Positions 7,251 through 15,559 are shown, counted from the stretch's first letter. The stretch: DNA of 37,496 nucleotides from Gammaproteobacteria bacterium (GCA_024636785.1 JAGXGK010000025.1:147476-184971); one strand, 5' to 3'. The notes: generated from the sequence alone by a model not told the origin. A program made the numbers and translations.

Positions 7251-8039
7251 ATGACTTTGGACGAAACAAAAAACATTCTGGAAGCGATTTTACTGTCCGC
7301 AGAAAAACCGATGTCGGTGGAGCATCTCGACTCGATTTTTGACGGCGATGAAGATCGACCCACGCGCGACGATATTCGCAAGGCGCTGCACGATCTGGCC
7401 GATGAGTACGCCGGGCGCAGTTTTGAGCTGAAGCAGATCGCCAGCGGTTTCAGAATTCAGGTGAAACAGGATTACGCGCCGTGGGTAGGCCGTCTCTGGG
7501 AAGAAAAACCAGCGCGCTATACCCGCGCCCTGCTCGAAACCATGGCGCTGGTCGCCTACCGTCAGCCGATTACGCGCGGCGAAATCGAAGAAGTGCGCGG
7601 CGTCAGCGTCAGCTCGAATATCATCCGCACCCTGCAGGAACGCAGCTGGATAAAAGTGCTGGGGCATAAGGATGTACCGGGTAAACCCGCTTTATACGGC
7701 ACCACTCGTGAGTTTCTGGATTATTTCAATTTGACCACGCTCGACGAACTACCGACGTTGGCGGCTATCAAAGATCTGGATAAAGCCTATCCTGAGTTAG
7801 CGCTAGGCGATCATGTCGATGAGCTTGATGATGACGCTGAAGCCCTCGCCGAGAGCGAAGAGGGTGAAGCCGCTGCCGCAGCGGCAGAGCCGTTATCTGA
7901 AAATAGCGAAACGGCGGAAGAGGCCGAGGTCGATGAGTTTGTCGAGACTGATGAAGCCGACGAGGTTGTCGATGCAGTTGATACTGACGACGAGAGTGAA
8001 GATCCTGAAGACGAGCGATCTTCGGCCACCGGCGCTTAA
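7251..8039 (+). CDS. scpB: Segregation and condensation protein B, with acidic C-terminal tail
   Basis: Condensin accessory subunit that dimerises and binds ScpA. Residues 1-180 are the conserved tandem winged-helix part: LEAILLSAEKPMSVEHL at the start, YTRALLETMALVAYRQPITRGEIEEVRGVSVSSNIIRTL, and GKPALYGTTREFLDYF. From about residue 185 to 262 the sequence is low-complexity and strongly acidic (E, D, A runs), which makes it about 70 residues longer than a minimal ScpB. The ATG at 7251 is preceded by ggaagg at 7237-7242. Next gene is rluB, 40 bases on; the scpA-scpB-rluB order is classical. Confidence 0.95.
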   Translation: MTLDETKNILEAILLSAEKPMSVEHLDSIFDGDEDRPTRDDIRKALHDLADEYAGRSFELKQIASGFRIQVKQDYAPWVGRLWEEKPARYTRALLETMALVAYRQPITRGEIEEVRGVSVSSNIIRTLQERSWIKVLGHKDVPGKPALYGTTREFLDYFNLTTLDELPTLAAIKDLDKAYPELALGDHVDELDDDAEALAESEEGEAAAAAAEPLSENSETAEEAEVDEFVETDEADEVVDAVDTDDESEDPEDERSSATGA

Positions 8040-8079
8040 AACCGCATTAACATTTCCACCATAAGGTACCAGTATTTAT

Positions 8080-8889
8080 ATGTCTGAAGAACGTGCACAA
8101 AAAGCGCTATCGCGTATGGGCTTCGGTTCACGCCGGGAAATCGAGCGCTGGATCGAACAGGGTCACGTTCGCATCAATGGCGAAGTGATTAAGCTGGGCG
8201 CCAAAGTTTCAGACGGCGATCGCGCCGAATTCAACGGTAAGCGCATTGTCATTCGCGAAGCTAAACCCGATGTGCGCGTGCTGGTCTACAACAAACCGGT
8301 GGGCGAGGTCAGCTCGCGCAAGGATGAAGAAGGCCGGCGCACGGTGTTTGATAATCTGCCCAAACTCTCCAATTCACGCTGGGTCAATATTGGTCGTCTG
8401 GATATCAATACCAGCGGTTTGTTACTGTTTACCAACAATGGCGAACTGGCGAATCGGCTGATGCATCCTTCGCATGAAATTGAGCGTGAATATGCGGTGC
8501 GGGTCAGAGGCGAAGTCACGCTGGACAAGCTCAAGCAGCTCAAAAAAGGCGTGCAACTGGAAGACGGCCCGGCCCATTTTGATGATATCGTCGATGTCGG
8601 CGGCGAGGGCAGCAACCATTGGTACCACGTAGTCCTGCGAGAAGGCCGTAACCGTGAAGTCAGGCGGCTGTGGGAAGCGGTGGATGTCACGGTGAGCCGT
8701 CTGATGCGCGTGCGTTATGGTGATATTCATCTGCCTAAGAGTGTGCGTCCGGGTAAATCGATGGATCTGGAACAGCACGAAGTGAAACAATTGATGGCTT
8801 CGGTGGGTCTAATTCTTGATGAAGAGGCCATCATCAGGGAGCAGGGCAGAAAGAAAAAAAATAAACAGTACAGGGCAAGAGGCGGTTAG
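8080..8889 (+). CDS. rluB: 23S rRNA pseudouridine(2605) synthase
   Basis: RluB-type pseudouridine synthase that isomerises a uridine in the peptidyl-transferase region of 23S rRNA. Domains: S4 RNA-binding domain (residues 1-60, ALSRMGFGSRREIERWIEQGHVRING), then the RsuA-family catalytic domain with the signature GRLDINTSGLLLFTNNGELANRLMHPS, in which the aspartate of GRLD is the catalytic residue, and the later EGRNREVRRLWEAV block. The C-terminus ends in a short basic tail (GRKKKNKQYRARGG). Its length of 269 is close to E. coli RluB (291). The scpB-rluB linkage supports RluB rather than RluE or RluF. Confidence 0.94.
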   Translation: MSEERAQKALSRMGFGSRREIERWIEQGHVRINGEVIKLGAKVSDGDRAEFNGKRIVIREAKPDVRVLVYNKPVGEVSSRKDEEGRRTVFDNLPKLSNSRWVNIGRLDINTSGLLLFTNNGELANRLMHPSHEIEREYAVRVRGEVTLDKLKQLKKGVQLEDGPAHFDDIVDVGGEGSNHWYHVVLREGRNREVRRLWEAVDVTVSRLMRVRYGDIHLPKSVRPGKSMDLEQHEVKQLMASVGLILDEEAIIREQGRKKKNKQYRARGG

Positions 8890-8923
8890 CAGAAGCTGTG
8901 ATTTACTGATAGCAGGGGTGAAT

Positions 8924-9964
8924 ATGAACATTTATAAAACCATAAGCGTTATCTGTATGTTGTTTTTTGCCCTGTCACATCCAGCCGGTGCGGCGGATGA
9001 GACAGAATTATCACCGGGTCTGGTCAACCCCGGTCACGAAGAAAAACCCGCCTGGTTCAAGGTCTCCTTTATGGATGTCTATGAAGACATCGCAGTCGCC
9101 GCCGACAACAACAAACGCCTGATGCTGTATTTTTATCAGGACGGTTGCCCCTACTGTAAAAAGTTGCTGGAAGATAATTTCGGTCAGCGTGATATCGCCG
9201 ATAAAACGCAGAAATATTTTGATGTGGTAGCGATCAATATCTGGGGCAACAATGAAGTGATCGTCGGTGATGATGACTTCACCGAAGCGGAATTTGCCGC
9301 CGCACTCAAAGTGCAATACACACCGACGCTGGTTTTCTTCAATGAGGACAGGCAGGTGGTGTATCGCGCCAATGGTTATTATCCGCCGGAAAAATTTCAT
9401 ACCGTGCTCGACTACGTCGGCCAGCAGATGGAAAAAGAGATCAACTATCAGGATTATCTCGCCAAAGTTAATCCGCAACCTGCCAGCGGCAAGTTATACA
9501 CCGATGTGATCAACATCAAAGATCCCAAAAATCTACAGCAGGCTTTATCCGCCGACAAACCTCTGCTGGTGATGTTTGAACAGAAACAGTGCGCAGCCTG
9601 CGACGAACTGCATAGCGACATGCTGAGCAGGCCGGAAGGCAAAGAGCAGCTGGCGCGTTTCAATGTGGCTCTGTTTGACATGTGGAGCAATGAAAAAATC
9701 ACCACCCCCGATGGCAGCCAGATGAAAGTACGCGACTGGGTTAAAACGCTGGATGTAAAATACGCCCCCAGCATGGTTTTTTTCAACGCAGCAGGAGTAG
9801 AGGTTTTCCGTTCGGACGCCTATCTAAAAGCTTTTCACACCCATTCGGTGATGGATTATGTCGCCTCGGGAGCTTATAAAGAGCAGCCTAACTTCCAGCG
9901 TTATATCGACAGCCGCGCCGATGCCCTGCGCGAGCAGGGTATTGAAGTTGATTTGATGAAGTGA
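8924..9964 (+). CDS. Secreted protein with two thioredoxin-fold domains
   Basis: A 346-residue exported protein with two thioredoxin-like domains in tandem. The signal peptide is residues 1-23 (MNIYKTISVICMLFF..., cleavage near AGA-AD). Domain 1 (about 45-180) carries the redox motif C-P-Y-C at residues 75-78 (LYFYQDGCPYCKKLLEDNF) and the cis-proline context YTPTLVFFN. Domain 2 (about 200-330) carries C-A-A-C at 223-226 (MFEQKQCAACDELHSDML) and YAPSMVFFN. The two halves look like an internal duplication. Both active sites are intact, so it may act as a periplasmic disulfide reductase or isomerase; the substrate is unknown. The start is the ATG at 8924, which has aggggtg upstream and begins the signal peptide; in-frame starts further upstream overlap rluB and would bury it. 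Confidence 0.85.
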   Translation: MNIYKTISVICMLFFALSHPAGAADETELSPGLVNPGHEEKPAWFKVSFMDVYEDIAVAADNNKRLMLYFYQDGCPYCKKLLEDNFGQRDIADKTQKYFDVVAINIWGNNEVIVGDDDFTEAEFAAALKVQYTPTLVFFNEDRQVVYRANGYYPPEKFHTVLDYVGQQMEKEINYQDYLAKVNPQPASGKLYTDVINIKDPKNLQQALSADKPLLVMFEQKQCAACDELHSDMLSRPEGKEQLARFNVALFDMWSNEKITTPDGSQMKVRDWVKTLDVKYAPSMVFFNAAGVEVFRSDAYLKAFHTHSVMDYVASGAYKEQPNFQRYIDSRADALREQGIEVDLMK

Positions 9965-10023
9965 GCTTCCTTGCTGGGAATCGTAATTGTCGTACAGCTG
10001 AATATAAATATTTAATAAAAGCA

Positions 10024-10156
10024 TTTACCGCAGAGGCGCAGAGAAAACATATAGTCTGTGAGCATCTGTGTTGTTAGTTGTAGGGCATCCTGTGCTCCAC
10101 AAATTTCACAGGGTGGTTTTATAGAAAAAAGCTTTTCTCTGCGCCTCTGCGGTGAA
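10024..10156. repeat. Intergenic inverted-repeat element (GCAGAGGCGCAGAG family), copy 1
   Basis: Arms accgcagaggcgcagagaaa (within 10024-10047) and tttctctgcgcctctgcggt (within 10133-10156) are inverted copies matching at 23 of 24 positions around an 85-base centre. It fills the gap between the convergent thioredoxin and yciK genes, where it could form a large hairpin and end transcription from both sides. A second clear copy is at 17962-18123. Confidence 0.85.
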
Positions 10157-10192
10157 GAAGTTTTTTCCGTAGTTAAAAATGCAAAGCGGCAG

Positions 10193-10942
10193 TTATTTAA
10201 AATCATCCAGGGTGAATGTTTTTCCCGTCACACCCTCGCATTCACCGCTAATTAAATACACAAACGGCGCGCTGACATCTTCGGGTCGGTTCATAGCGGT
10301 TGCATCTTCCGCCGGGTAGGCGCGGGTTCTGAAACTGGTGCGCACCGGGCCGGGGTCGAAGGCGTTCACCATAATGTGCTGCGATTCCAGCTCATCGGCG
10401 AGGATGCTCATGAGGGTTTGCAGGCCGGACTTGGCGACACCGTAAGCGCCCCAGTAAGCGCTGGTTTTGGCGTCAGTGGTAAACACAATCGCTCCACTGG
10501 ATGCATGTTCACGGGTCGATTTCTTGATCAGCGGTATACAGGCTCTGGTGAGTAGAAAAGGCGCGTTCAGATTCACCTGCATCACCCGATACCAGAGTTC
10601 GGTGTCGAACATTTCCATGGGGGTGGAGGCTCCCAGCCAGCCTGCATTGTTCAGCAGCGCATCCAGACGGCCGAATTCTTTTTCTATATTATCGTGTAGA
10701 TCGTCATAGTCATGCGCGGTAGCGCCAGCCAGATCCATGGGGTAAATAGCGGGTTCAGCGCCGCCTGCGGCGACGATTTCATCGTAAACGTGCTCCAGTT
10801 TGTGAATGGTCTTGCCGAGCAGTATCACCGTGGCACCGCGCCGGGCGCAGTCCAGCGCCACCGCTTTGCCAATGCCGTCACCGGCACCGGTGATCAGGAT
10901 AATTTTGTCATCGAGTTTGATTTGATCAATATCGTTATTCAT
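10193..10942 (-). CDS. yciK: YciK-like short-chain dehydrogenase/reductase
   Basis: A 249-residue classical SDR oxidoreductase. It shows the NAD(P)-binding ITGAGDGIGKAVAL glycine motif, LLNNAGWLG (the NNAG motif), the catalytic pair in WGAYGVAKSG (YxxxK), and DPGPVRTSFRTRAYP after it, in which the PG motif and the arginine-rich loop resemble E. coli YciK. The usual catalytic serine region (FTSSS in YciK) reads VFTTDAKTSAYW, so the serine is shifted or replaced by threonine; this is worth noting for activity. The substrate is unknown. I chose ATG 10942 (MNNDIDQ...), which gives the family length; an upstream in-frame start at 10990 adds an unconserved stretch. Confidence 0.87.
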   Translation of the reverse strand: MNNDIDQIKLDDKIILITGAGDGIGKAVALDCARRGATVILLGKTIHKLEHVYDEIVAAGGAEPAIYPMDLAGATAHDYDDLHDNIEKEFGRLDALLNNAGWLGASTPMEMFDTELWYRVMQVNLNAPFLLTRACIPLIKKSTREHASSGAIVFTTDAKTSAYWGAYGVAKSGLQTLMSILADELESQHIMVNAFDPGPVRTSFRTRAYPAEDATAMNRPEDVSAPFVYLISGECEGVTGKTFTLDDFK

Positions 10943-11054
10943 GAAATTTTCCCGGCCTGAATTTGAAGCAAGTGTATGATGCATGCACATTTTACAATGA
11001 TTTTTGCCTCAGTTCTGCTTTTGTTGAGCTGGATCGGCGGGTAGAGAAGAAACA

Positions 11055-13016
11055 ATGAAATATGCAGATATACAGTGGCGTGACGGCCAGCCCTATAGCC
11101 CCGGTTACGGGGATATTTATTATTCCAACGCAGGCGGACGCGAGGAATCGGAATACGTCTTTCTCCGACAAAATGAGCTGACTTCAAGATGGCGCGATCT
11201 TGGCGCGGGCGAGCATTTTGTCATCGCCGAGACCGGTTTCGGCACCGGCCTTAATTTTGTGCTGACCATGCAGGCCTGGGCCGGGAAAATAGAGACCGGA
11301 CAGATCGGCCCACAAGCGTGCCTGCATTACTTCGGCATCGAAAAACATCCGGTGTCGCCTGCGGATATTGCGCGCGTCGCCGGCAATTGGCCGGAGCTGT
11401 CTGCGGCTTACGAGGAGTTGCTAGCAGTGTATCCACCGCCGGTGGAGGGCGAGCATTGTCGCGCGTTGCTGGGTGGTCGGGTACAGTTGCATTTGATTTT
11501 TGCCGATGTCATCGATGCCCTGGAGCCTTGGGCATTGCAGGTCGACGCCTGGTACCTCGATGGTTTCGGGCCGGATAAAAACGCCGACCTGTGGAGCGAT
11601 CAGGTTTTTCAGTTGATCGAAAAAAACAGCGGGCAGGGCGCCACACTCAGCACCTACACCGCCGCCGGTTTTGTGCGCCGTGGCTTGCAGGCGGCGGGCT
11701 TTAGCGTCAGCAAGGTCAAGGGCCACGGCAAAAAAAGAGAGATGATTACCGCCGTCCTCGAGCATAAAAAAATCACGCAAAGCCCGACACCGTGGTACGA
11801 GCTGGCGCAGAGCCACTACCAGAACCGGCAGGCGGTGATCATCGGTGCCGGTCTGGCCGGATTGAGCTGCGCCTGGTCGCTGGTTCAGCGTGGCTGGCAG
11901 GTGACGGTGATCGAAAAACACCATAACGTTGCACAAGAGGCCTCGGGTAACCCCGCCGGTCTGTTGATGCCGAGGTTGTCGATTGATAACACAACCGATG
12001 CCCGTTTTTATGCCAGCGCAATGCTCTACGCATCGCACTGCCTTGATGCATTGCAGAATCAATCTGATGAAAAATTCTGGTTTCACGACGGCGTCTATTC
12101 CATTTTCAAAGCGAGCAAGGCTGAAAAATTAATCGATGGTCATGGTTATGCCGAACAGTTTATGGAGATTTTGGAACAGCATGATCTAAAAAAATACATT
12201 GCGGATCCGAACGCAACAGTGAGTTTTTTTTCGGCGGCAGGCTGGGCCTCACCCAAAGGCATCTGTGAAAATCTGTTGCGCGTCTGCGGTGAATCATTGC
12301 AGCTCATCAAGCGGAATGCGGTCGATATTCGTCAGCAGCAAAATAAGTGGCAGGTGCTGGATGAAAACGGACAGAATATCGCCACTGCCGAAGTCATGAT
12401 TATTGCCAATGGCGTTGGTGCTAATCAGTTTGAACCTGTTTCCTGGCTGCCGGTGTCATCGGTGCGCGGACAGATAACGGCGATACCGGCAAATGAATCG
12501 AGTTCAGCGTTGAATAAAGCATTGAGTTTTGATGCTTACGTTACGCCCGAATATAAAGGCGTGCATTATGCCGGCGCGACCTACCGGGTCGGTGACGCCA
12601 ACTCCGAGTTGACGCAGGCAGAGCAGGATGAAACTTTATCCCATCTTGAACAGTGCCTGCCCGGTGTGTTTACACATCCCGGGCAACTAACAGGGCGGGT
12701 CGGTTTTCGTCCCGTCAGCGATGACATGACACCGATCATCGGCGCTGTGCCCGACAAAAACGCCTTTGCCGAAGACTATAAGGAACTGCACCATGGCCGC
12801 CCCCATGCCCACTATCCACCGGCCAAATATCTCTCCGGTTTATATGTCAGCGCCGCCCACGGTTCACGCGGTATATGTAGCAGTTTTCTTAGCGCTGAAA
12901 TGCTGGCAGCGATGATCGTCAATCAGCCTCTGCCGGTTAACAGGCAGATCCTTGAGCATCTGAGTCCGGCACGGTTTTTAATGCGCAAGCTCAAGCGTGG
13001 TCAGTCGCTGGATTGA
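11055..13016 (+). CDS. mnmC: Bifunctional tRNA 5-methylaminomethyl-2-thiouridine biosynthesis protein MnmC
   Basis: Catalyses the last two steps of mnm5s2U34 formation in tRNA-Lys, -Glu and -Gln: the FAD domain removes the carboxymethyl group from cmnm5U and the SAM domain methylates nm5U. The N-terminal methyltransferase domain (about 1-235) has the SAM loop ETGFGTGLNFVLTMQAW and the DAWYLDGFGPDKNADLWS block. The C-terminal oxidase domain (about 255-653) has the FAD-binding AVIIGAGLAGLSCAWSLVQRGW motif, ASGNPAGLLMPRLS, and the terminal VSAAHGSRGICSSFLSAEML. Both halves are complete and in one frame; length 653 matches the E. coli enzyme (668). A perfect 19-base palindrome (13022-13040) follows its stop. 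Confidence 0.96.
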   Translation: MKYADIQWRDGQPYSPGYGDIYYSNAGGREESEYVFLRQNELTSRWRDLGAGEHFVIAETGFGTGLNFVLTMQAWAGKIETGQIGPQACLHYFGIEKHPVSPADIARVAGNWPELSAAYEELLAVYPPPVEGEHCRALLGGRVQLHLIFADVIDALEPWALQVDAWYLDGFGPDKNADLWSDQVFQLIEKNSGQGATLSTYTAAGFVRRGLQAAGFSVSKVKGHGKKREMITAVLEHKKITQSPTPWYELAQSHYQNRQAVIIGAGLAGLSCAWSLVQRGWQVTVIEKHHNVAQEASGNPAGLLMPRLSIDNTTDARFYASAMLYASHCLDALQNQSDEKFWFHDGVYSIFKASKAEKLIDGHGYAEQFMEILEQHDLKKYIADPNATVSFFSAAGWASPKGICENLLRVCGESLQLIKRNAVDIRQQQNKWQVLDENGQNIATAEVMIIANGVGANQFEPVSWLPVSSVRGQITAIPANESSSALNKALSFDAYVTPEYKGVHYAGATYRVGDANSELTQAEQDETLSHLEQCLPGVFTHPGQLTGRVGFRPVSDDMTPIIGAVPDKNAFAEDYKELHHGRPHAHYPPAKYLSGLYVSAAHGSRGICSSFLSAEMLAAMIVNQPLPVNRQILEHLSPARFLMRKLKRGQSLD

Positions 13017-13318
13017 AAAGAGCAATATAAATTATATTGCAGTCAATGAAGCCTGTAAAAAATAGTCCGCGAAAAACGCACTAAAATGCCGGAAGAAAAA
13101 TTGAACAGCCGCTCTATGGCTGACCTGCAGGCGAATTATAGAAAATAATCCGTAACCCGTGATGGCACGTAGTATTAACGCACAAAGCAGGTGAGCGCTT
13201 GCGCACACACGGAACTGCTGTTTTATGATGGATAGATCGTGAATAGTCAGCGCATCGGCAACCTCTGAACTGTCTCTCTGGTATGATAAGGATGTTTTGG
13301 CAGTGGTAGCAAGAAATT
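13017..13318. other. Spacer between mnmC and the pentapeptide gene, with a dispersed repeat
   Basis: No gene is visible here. It holds a perfect palindrome (13022-13040, 9-bp arms around one A) right after mnmC and a 28-base sequence (13065-13092, beginning gtccgcgaaaaacgc) that is identical to 36016-36043 near the right end of the window. The rest is unassigned. Confidence 0.6.
13279..13287 (+). promoter_or_regulatory. Candidate extended -10 promoter of the pentapeptide-repeat gene
   Basis: TGGTATGAT fits an extended -10 element (TGnTATAAT with one mismatch) and lies 31 bases before the start codon. No good -35 box is present, which is tolerated by extended -10 promoters. Confidence 0.4.
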
Positions 13319-14101
13319 ATGATGACGATGTTTTCAAGAAATAAATCCATGTATAAAAAGAGTTTTATGCTGCTGGCAACTGGGCTGATGGTTAGCGCCA
13401 TGAATCCACTACTGGCGGGTTGTGATGACGAGGCCGCTCCGCATGTTAACTGGACAGGCTGTGATAAAAGTGGACAGGATTTTAGCGGCAAAGATTTGAG
13501 CAGTGCAGTGCTGACTCAGGCCGATCTGCAGGGGGCGAATTTTTCCGGTGCACGTTTGCCGCATGCGGATTTTAATTTTTCCAATATCAGTGGTGCTGAT
13601 TTTGATAAGGCGCGTATGCAGAACAGTCGGCTGGTGAGCGCAACCGCTGAAAAGACTTCATTCAGAGCCGCAATTATGGATGATGCCAGCTTTAGTCGCT
13701 CTAAAATGAATCAGGCTAACTTTGAGCAGGCGCGACTCAAGGATGCCAAATTTTATGAAACAAAATTGACCGCAGCCAATTTCAAGGGGGCGCAGTTGCA
13801 GTCTTCCAGTTTTGAGCGGGCTACGCTTGAAGGCGCTATCTTTGATGGCGCAAATCTGACGCAGGTTTCAATGAAGTCGGCCTTGCTGGAGTCAGCGAGT
13901 ATAAAACAGGCAAATTTAGTCGGAGCGGTGCTCGACCAGGCGGAGTTAAGATATGTGGATTTCACCGGATCAGATTTAAGCAAGGCATCATTACGTGATG
14001 CCATCATCGATGGCGCTATTTTTGAAGACGCCCGGCTAGGCAGAACCATCTGGGTCGATTTCAAACGCTGTCGTTCCAACTCTGTCGGTGCATGTCAGTA
14101 G
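13319..14101 (+). CDS. Pentapeptide-repeat protein, probable lipoprotein
   Basis: A 260-residue protein made mostly of pentapeptide repeats (A-D/N-L-x-x type), which fold as a four-sided right-handed beta helix. Repeats run from about residue 50 to 245, for example ADLQGANFSGARLPHADF and ANFKGAQLQSSSF. The N-terminus has a basic start and hydrophobic core ending in LLAG-C (lipobox, Cys35), so it is probably lipid-anchored. The residue after the cysteine is aspartate, the classical Lol-avoidance signal, so inner-membrane retention is expected. A C-terminal GRTIWVDFKRC segment with paired cysteines resembles other secreted pentapeptide proteins. No enzymatic role is known. The first ATG (13319) was chosen; closely spaced ATGs at 13322 and 13328 are alternatives. 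Confidence 0.85.
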   Translation: MMTMFSRNKSMYKKSFMLLATGLMVSAMNPLLAGCDDEAAPHVNWTGCDKSGQDFSGKDLSSAVLTQADLQGANFSGARLPHADFNFSNISGADFDKARMQNSRLVSATAEKTSFRAAIMDDASFSRSKMNQANFEQARLKDAKFYETKLTAANFKGAQLQSSSFERATLEGAIFDGANLTQVSMKSALLESASIKQANLVGAVLDQAELRYVDFTGSDLSKASLRDAIIDGAIFEDARLGRTIWVDFKRCRSNSVGACQ

Positions 14102-14207
14102 TGTGTATCGTCTTAAGGGCACCTCTATTAATTGCTTGTGCCCTCTGGCTTTACGACCAGTTCAGAATCAAGGCGTGCTTTTGAAGCCATGCTTATCAGG
14201 ATTAATA

Positions 14208-14603
14208 ATGAACGCACAAAGCTTTCTTGATTTAATGGCCGCCACCGCCAACCAGTTAAATCTGGACAAACATATGAACTTGATTTCAAAACAGGTGAGT
14301 GTATTTGGCGTGCCCGGCTTTGAAGTCATTGGTTATGATGACTGGCTGAATCAGTGCCAGTATGAATTTGAAAACAAAATACTGAAACAGGTTTCCTATC
14401 AGGGGCTGAATGTAATCACCGATACACCTGTTCACATCATGTTTAAGTCTGTCGAAACCGTGGAAGGCAGCGACGGCATGATTAACAACAATGGTATTGA
14501 ATTTATTATCCAGAAAGAAGAGGACGGGCAATGTCGCGTCAGTCAGGAAAGAATCCTGTCGGAAGATGAGCTCGAGAATGACCGCAGATGTGGTGCACTT
14601 TAA
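14208..14603 (+). CDS. Unrecognised small protein, possibly NTF2/SnoaL-like fold
   Basis: A 131-residue, mildly acidic protein with no signal peptide or membrane helix. I do not recognise the family with confidence. The layout (an N-terminal helical stretch, a VFGVPGFEVIGYDDW segment, then alternating strands VHIMFKSVETVEG and IEFIIQKEEDGQCRVSQERIL) is the pattern of NTF2/SnoaL-like cone proteins, but this is a guess from pattern alone. The ATG at 14208 begins a compact protein; in-frame codons back to 14088 overlap the pentapeptide gene and look non-coding. The gene is bracketed by a 12-base direct repeat (14184-14195 and 14603-14614). It lies downstream of the pentapeptide gene and may share its transcript. 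Confidence 0.65.
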   Translation: MNAQSFLDLMAATANQLNLDKHMNLISKQVSVFGVPGFEVIGYDDWLNQCQYEFENKILKQVSYQGLNVITDTPVHIMFKSVETVEGSDGMINNNGIEFIIQKEEDGQCRVSQERILSEDELENDRRCGAL

Positions 14604-14717
14604 AGCCATGCTTAAACTAAGTAAGTATCATAGATAACAACAGGTTGGAAAATAACGTGCAATTTTAGTATATCAGCGTATACTTATCCGCTAGCAGCAA
14701 CCCAGTAAAGGAGTGTC

Positions 14718-14801
14718 ATGATGATTATTGACAACTTGACTTATGCACTGTTAGCGGCTGCGGTGGTTATAACAATAGCTATTGTACGTCTTGCTAGATA
14801 G
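14718..14801 (+). CDS. Very small single-span membrane protein (27 residues)
   Basis: An open frame of 27 codons, MMIIDNLTYALLAAAVVITI... ending RLAR, follows a strong ribosome-binding site (aaaggag, 14707-14713) at ideal distance from either of two adjacent ATGs (14718 or 14721). The peptide is a short acidic start, about 18 hydrophobic residues, and a basic end, which is the layout of a one-helix inner-membrane miniprotein with its C-terminus in the cytoplasm. A TATACT hexamer (14680-14685) upstream could be a -10 box. I know of no named family for it. Support comes only from the ribosome-binding site and the composition. Confidence 0.55.
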   Translation: MMIIDNLTYALLAAAVVITIAIVRLAR

Positions 14802-14896
14802 TCACTTGATAAGTCGCTTAAATGGCACAAAAATTAATATCTTAAACAGTAAAGCAAAGCGGGCACCATTTATGTGTCCCTCTTAAGTAGCCGGGC

Positions 14897-15559
14897 TCAG
14901 CGCTTCTTGCTATAACTGTTCACCATTTCAATAAACTTTTTTCTGTCGATTAGTTCGGCACCCAGCGATTCCATGTGATCAGAATGAACCTGTACATCAA
15001 TCAGTTCGGGTTTGAGGGTATTGCATAAATTCTCCAGCGCGACTTTCGAAGCGTCGGTCTGTCTGCTGAACATGGATTCGCCGAAAAACATGTCGCCGAT
15101 TCTCAGGCCGTAAAGTCCGCCCACTAGTTTGTCATTGTTCCAGCATTCGATGGAGTGCGCGTAACCGAGTTCATGCAGTCGGCAATAGGCATTGAGTATA
15201 TCGTTGTTGATCCAGGTGCCAGCTTCATCTTTTCGGGGCGCGGCGCAGGCCTGCATGACTTCAGCAAAAGCGGTGTCTACTCTTATCTCATAAATCTTTT
15301 TGTTGAGTGTTTTTTTCAGGCTGCGAGAGATTTTTAATTTGTGCGGGAACAGCACGCAACGCGGGTTGGGTGACCACCAGAGTACAGGCTGGTCGTCGCT
15401 ATACCATGGGAAGATGCCCTGACAGTATGCCTGCAACAGGGTTTCGGGTTTGAGGTTGCCGCCGACAGCGAGCAGGCCGTCGGGTTCGGTGAGCGCATGG
15501 TGCGCAGGGGGGAATGGGCCGCTGAAATCGTCGGCTAAATAATAGGGCATCTGGTTCAT
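14897..15559 (-). CDS. aat: Leucyl/phenylalanyl-tRNA-protein transferase
   Basis: N-end-rule enzyme that transfers leucine or phenylalanine from tRNA to proteins with N-terminal Lys or Arg, marking them for ClpAP. The 220-residue sequence has the family blocks [47 protein letters not shown], the [27 protein letters not shown] region, and [19 protein letters not shown]. Full length. Its ATG overlaps the TGA of the GNAT-family gene (ATGA, 15556-15559), so the two are translationally coupled. In many gammaproteobacteria aat is followed by the arginyl-transferase gene (ate/bpt) and infA; neither is present here. Confidence 0.96.
   Translation of the reverse strand: MNQMPYYLADDFSGPFPPAHHALTEPDGLLAVGGNLKPETLLQAYCQGIFPWYSDDQPVLWWSPNPRCVLFPHKLKISRSLKKTLNKKIYEIRVDTAFAEVMQACAAPRKDEAGTWINNDILNAYCRLHELGYAHSIECWNNDKLVGGLYGLRIGDMFFGESMFSRQTDASKVALENLCNTLKPELIDVQVHSDHMESLGAELIDRKKFIEMVNSYSKKR

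Noticed and set aside
10012-10255. Short frames on both strands between the thioredoxin gene and yciK
   Set aside because: They are made of the palindromic repeat arms and have no ribosome-binding sites or protein-like sequence.
11421-12086. 221-residue minus-strand frame inside mnmC
   Set aside because: Shadow of mnmC, whose frame shows two complete enzyme domains; no domain on the opposite strand.
14116-14144. Hairpin agggcac/gtgccct after the pentapeptide gene as an intrinsic terminator
   Set aside because: The loop is 15 bases and there is no T tract after the stem, so I do not call a terminator.
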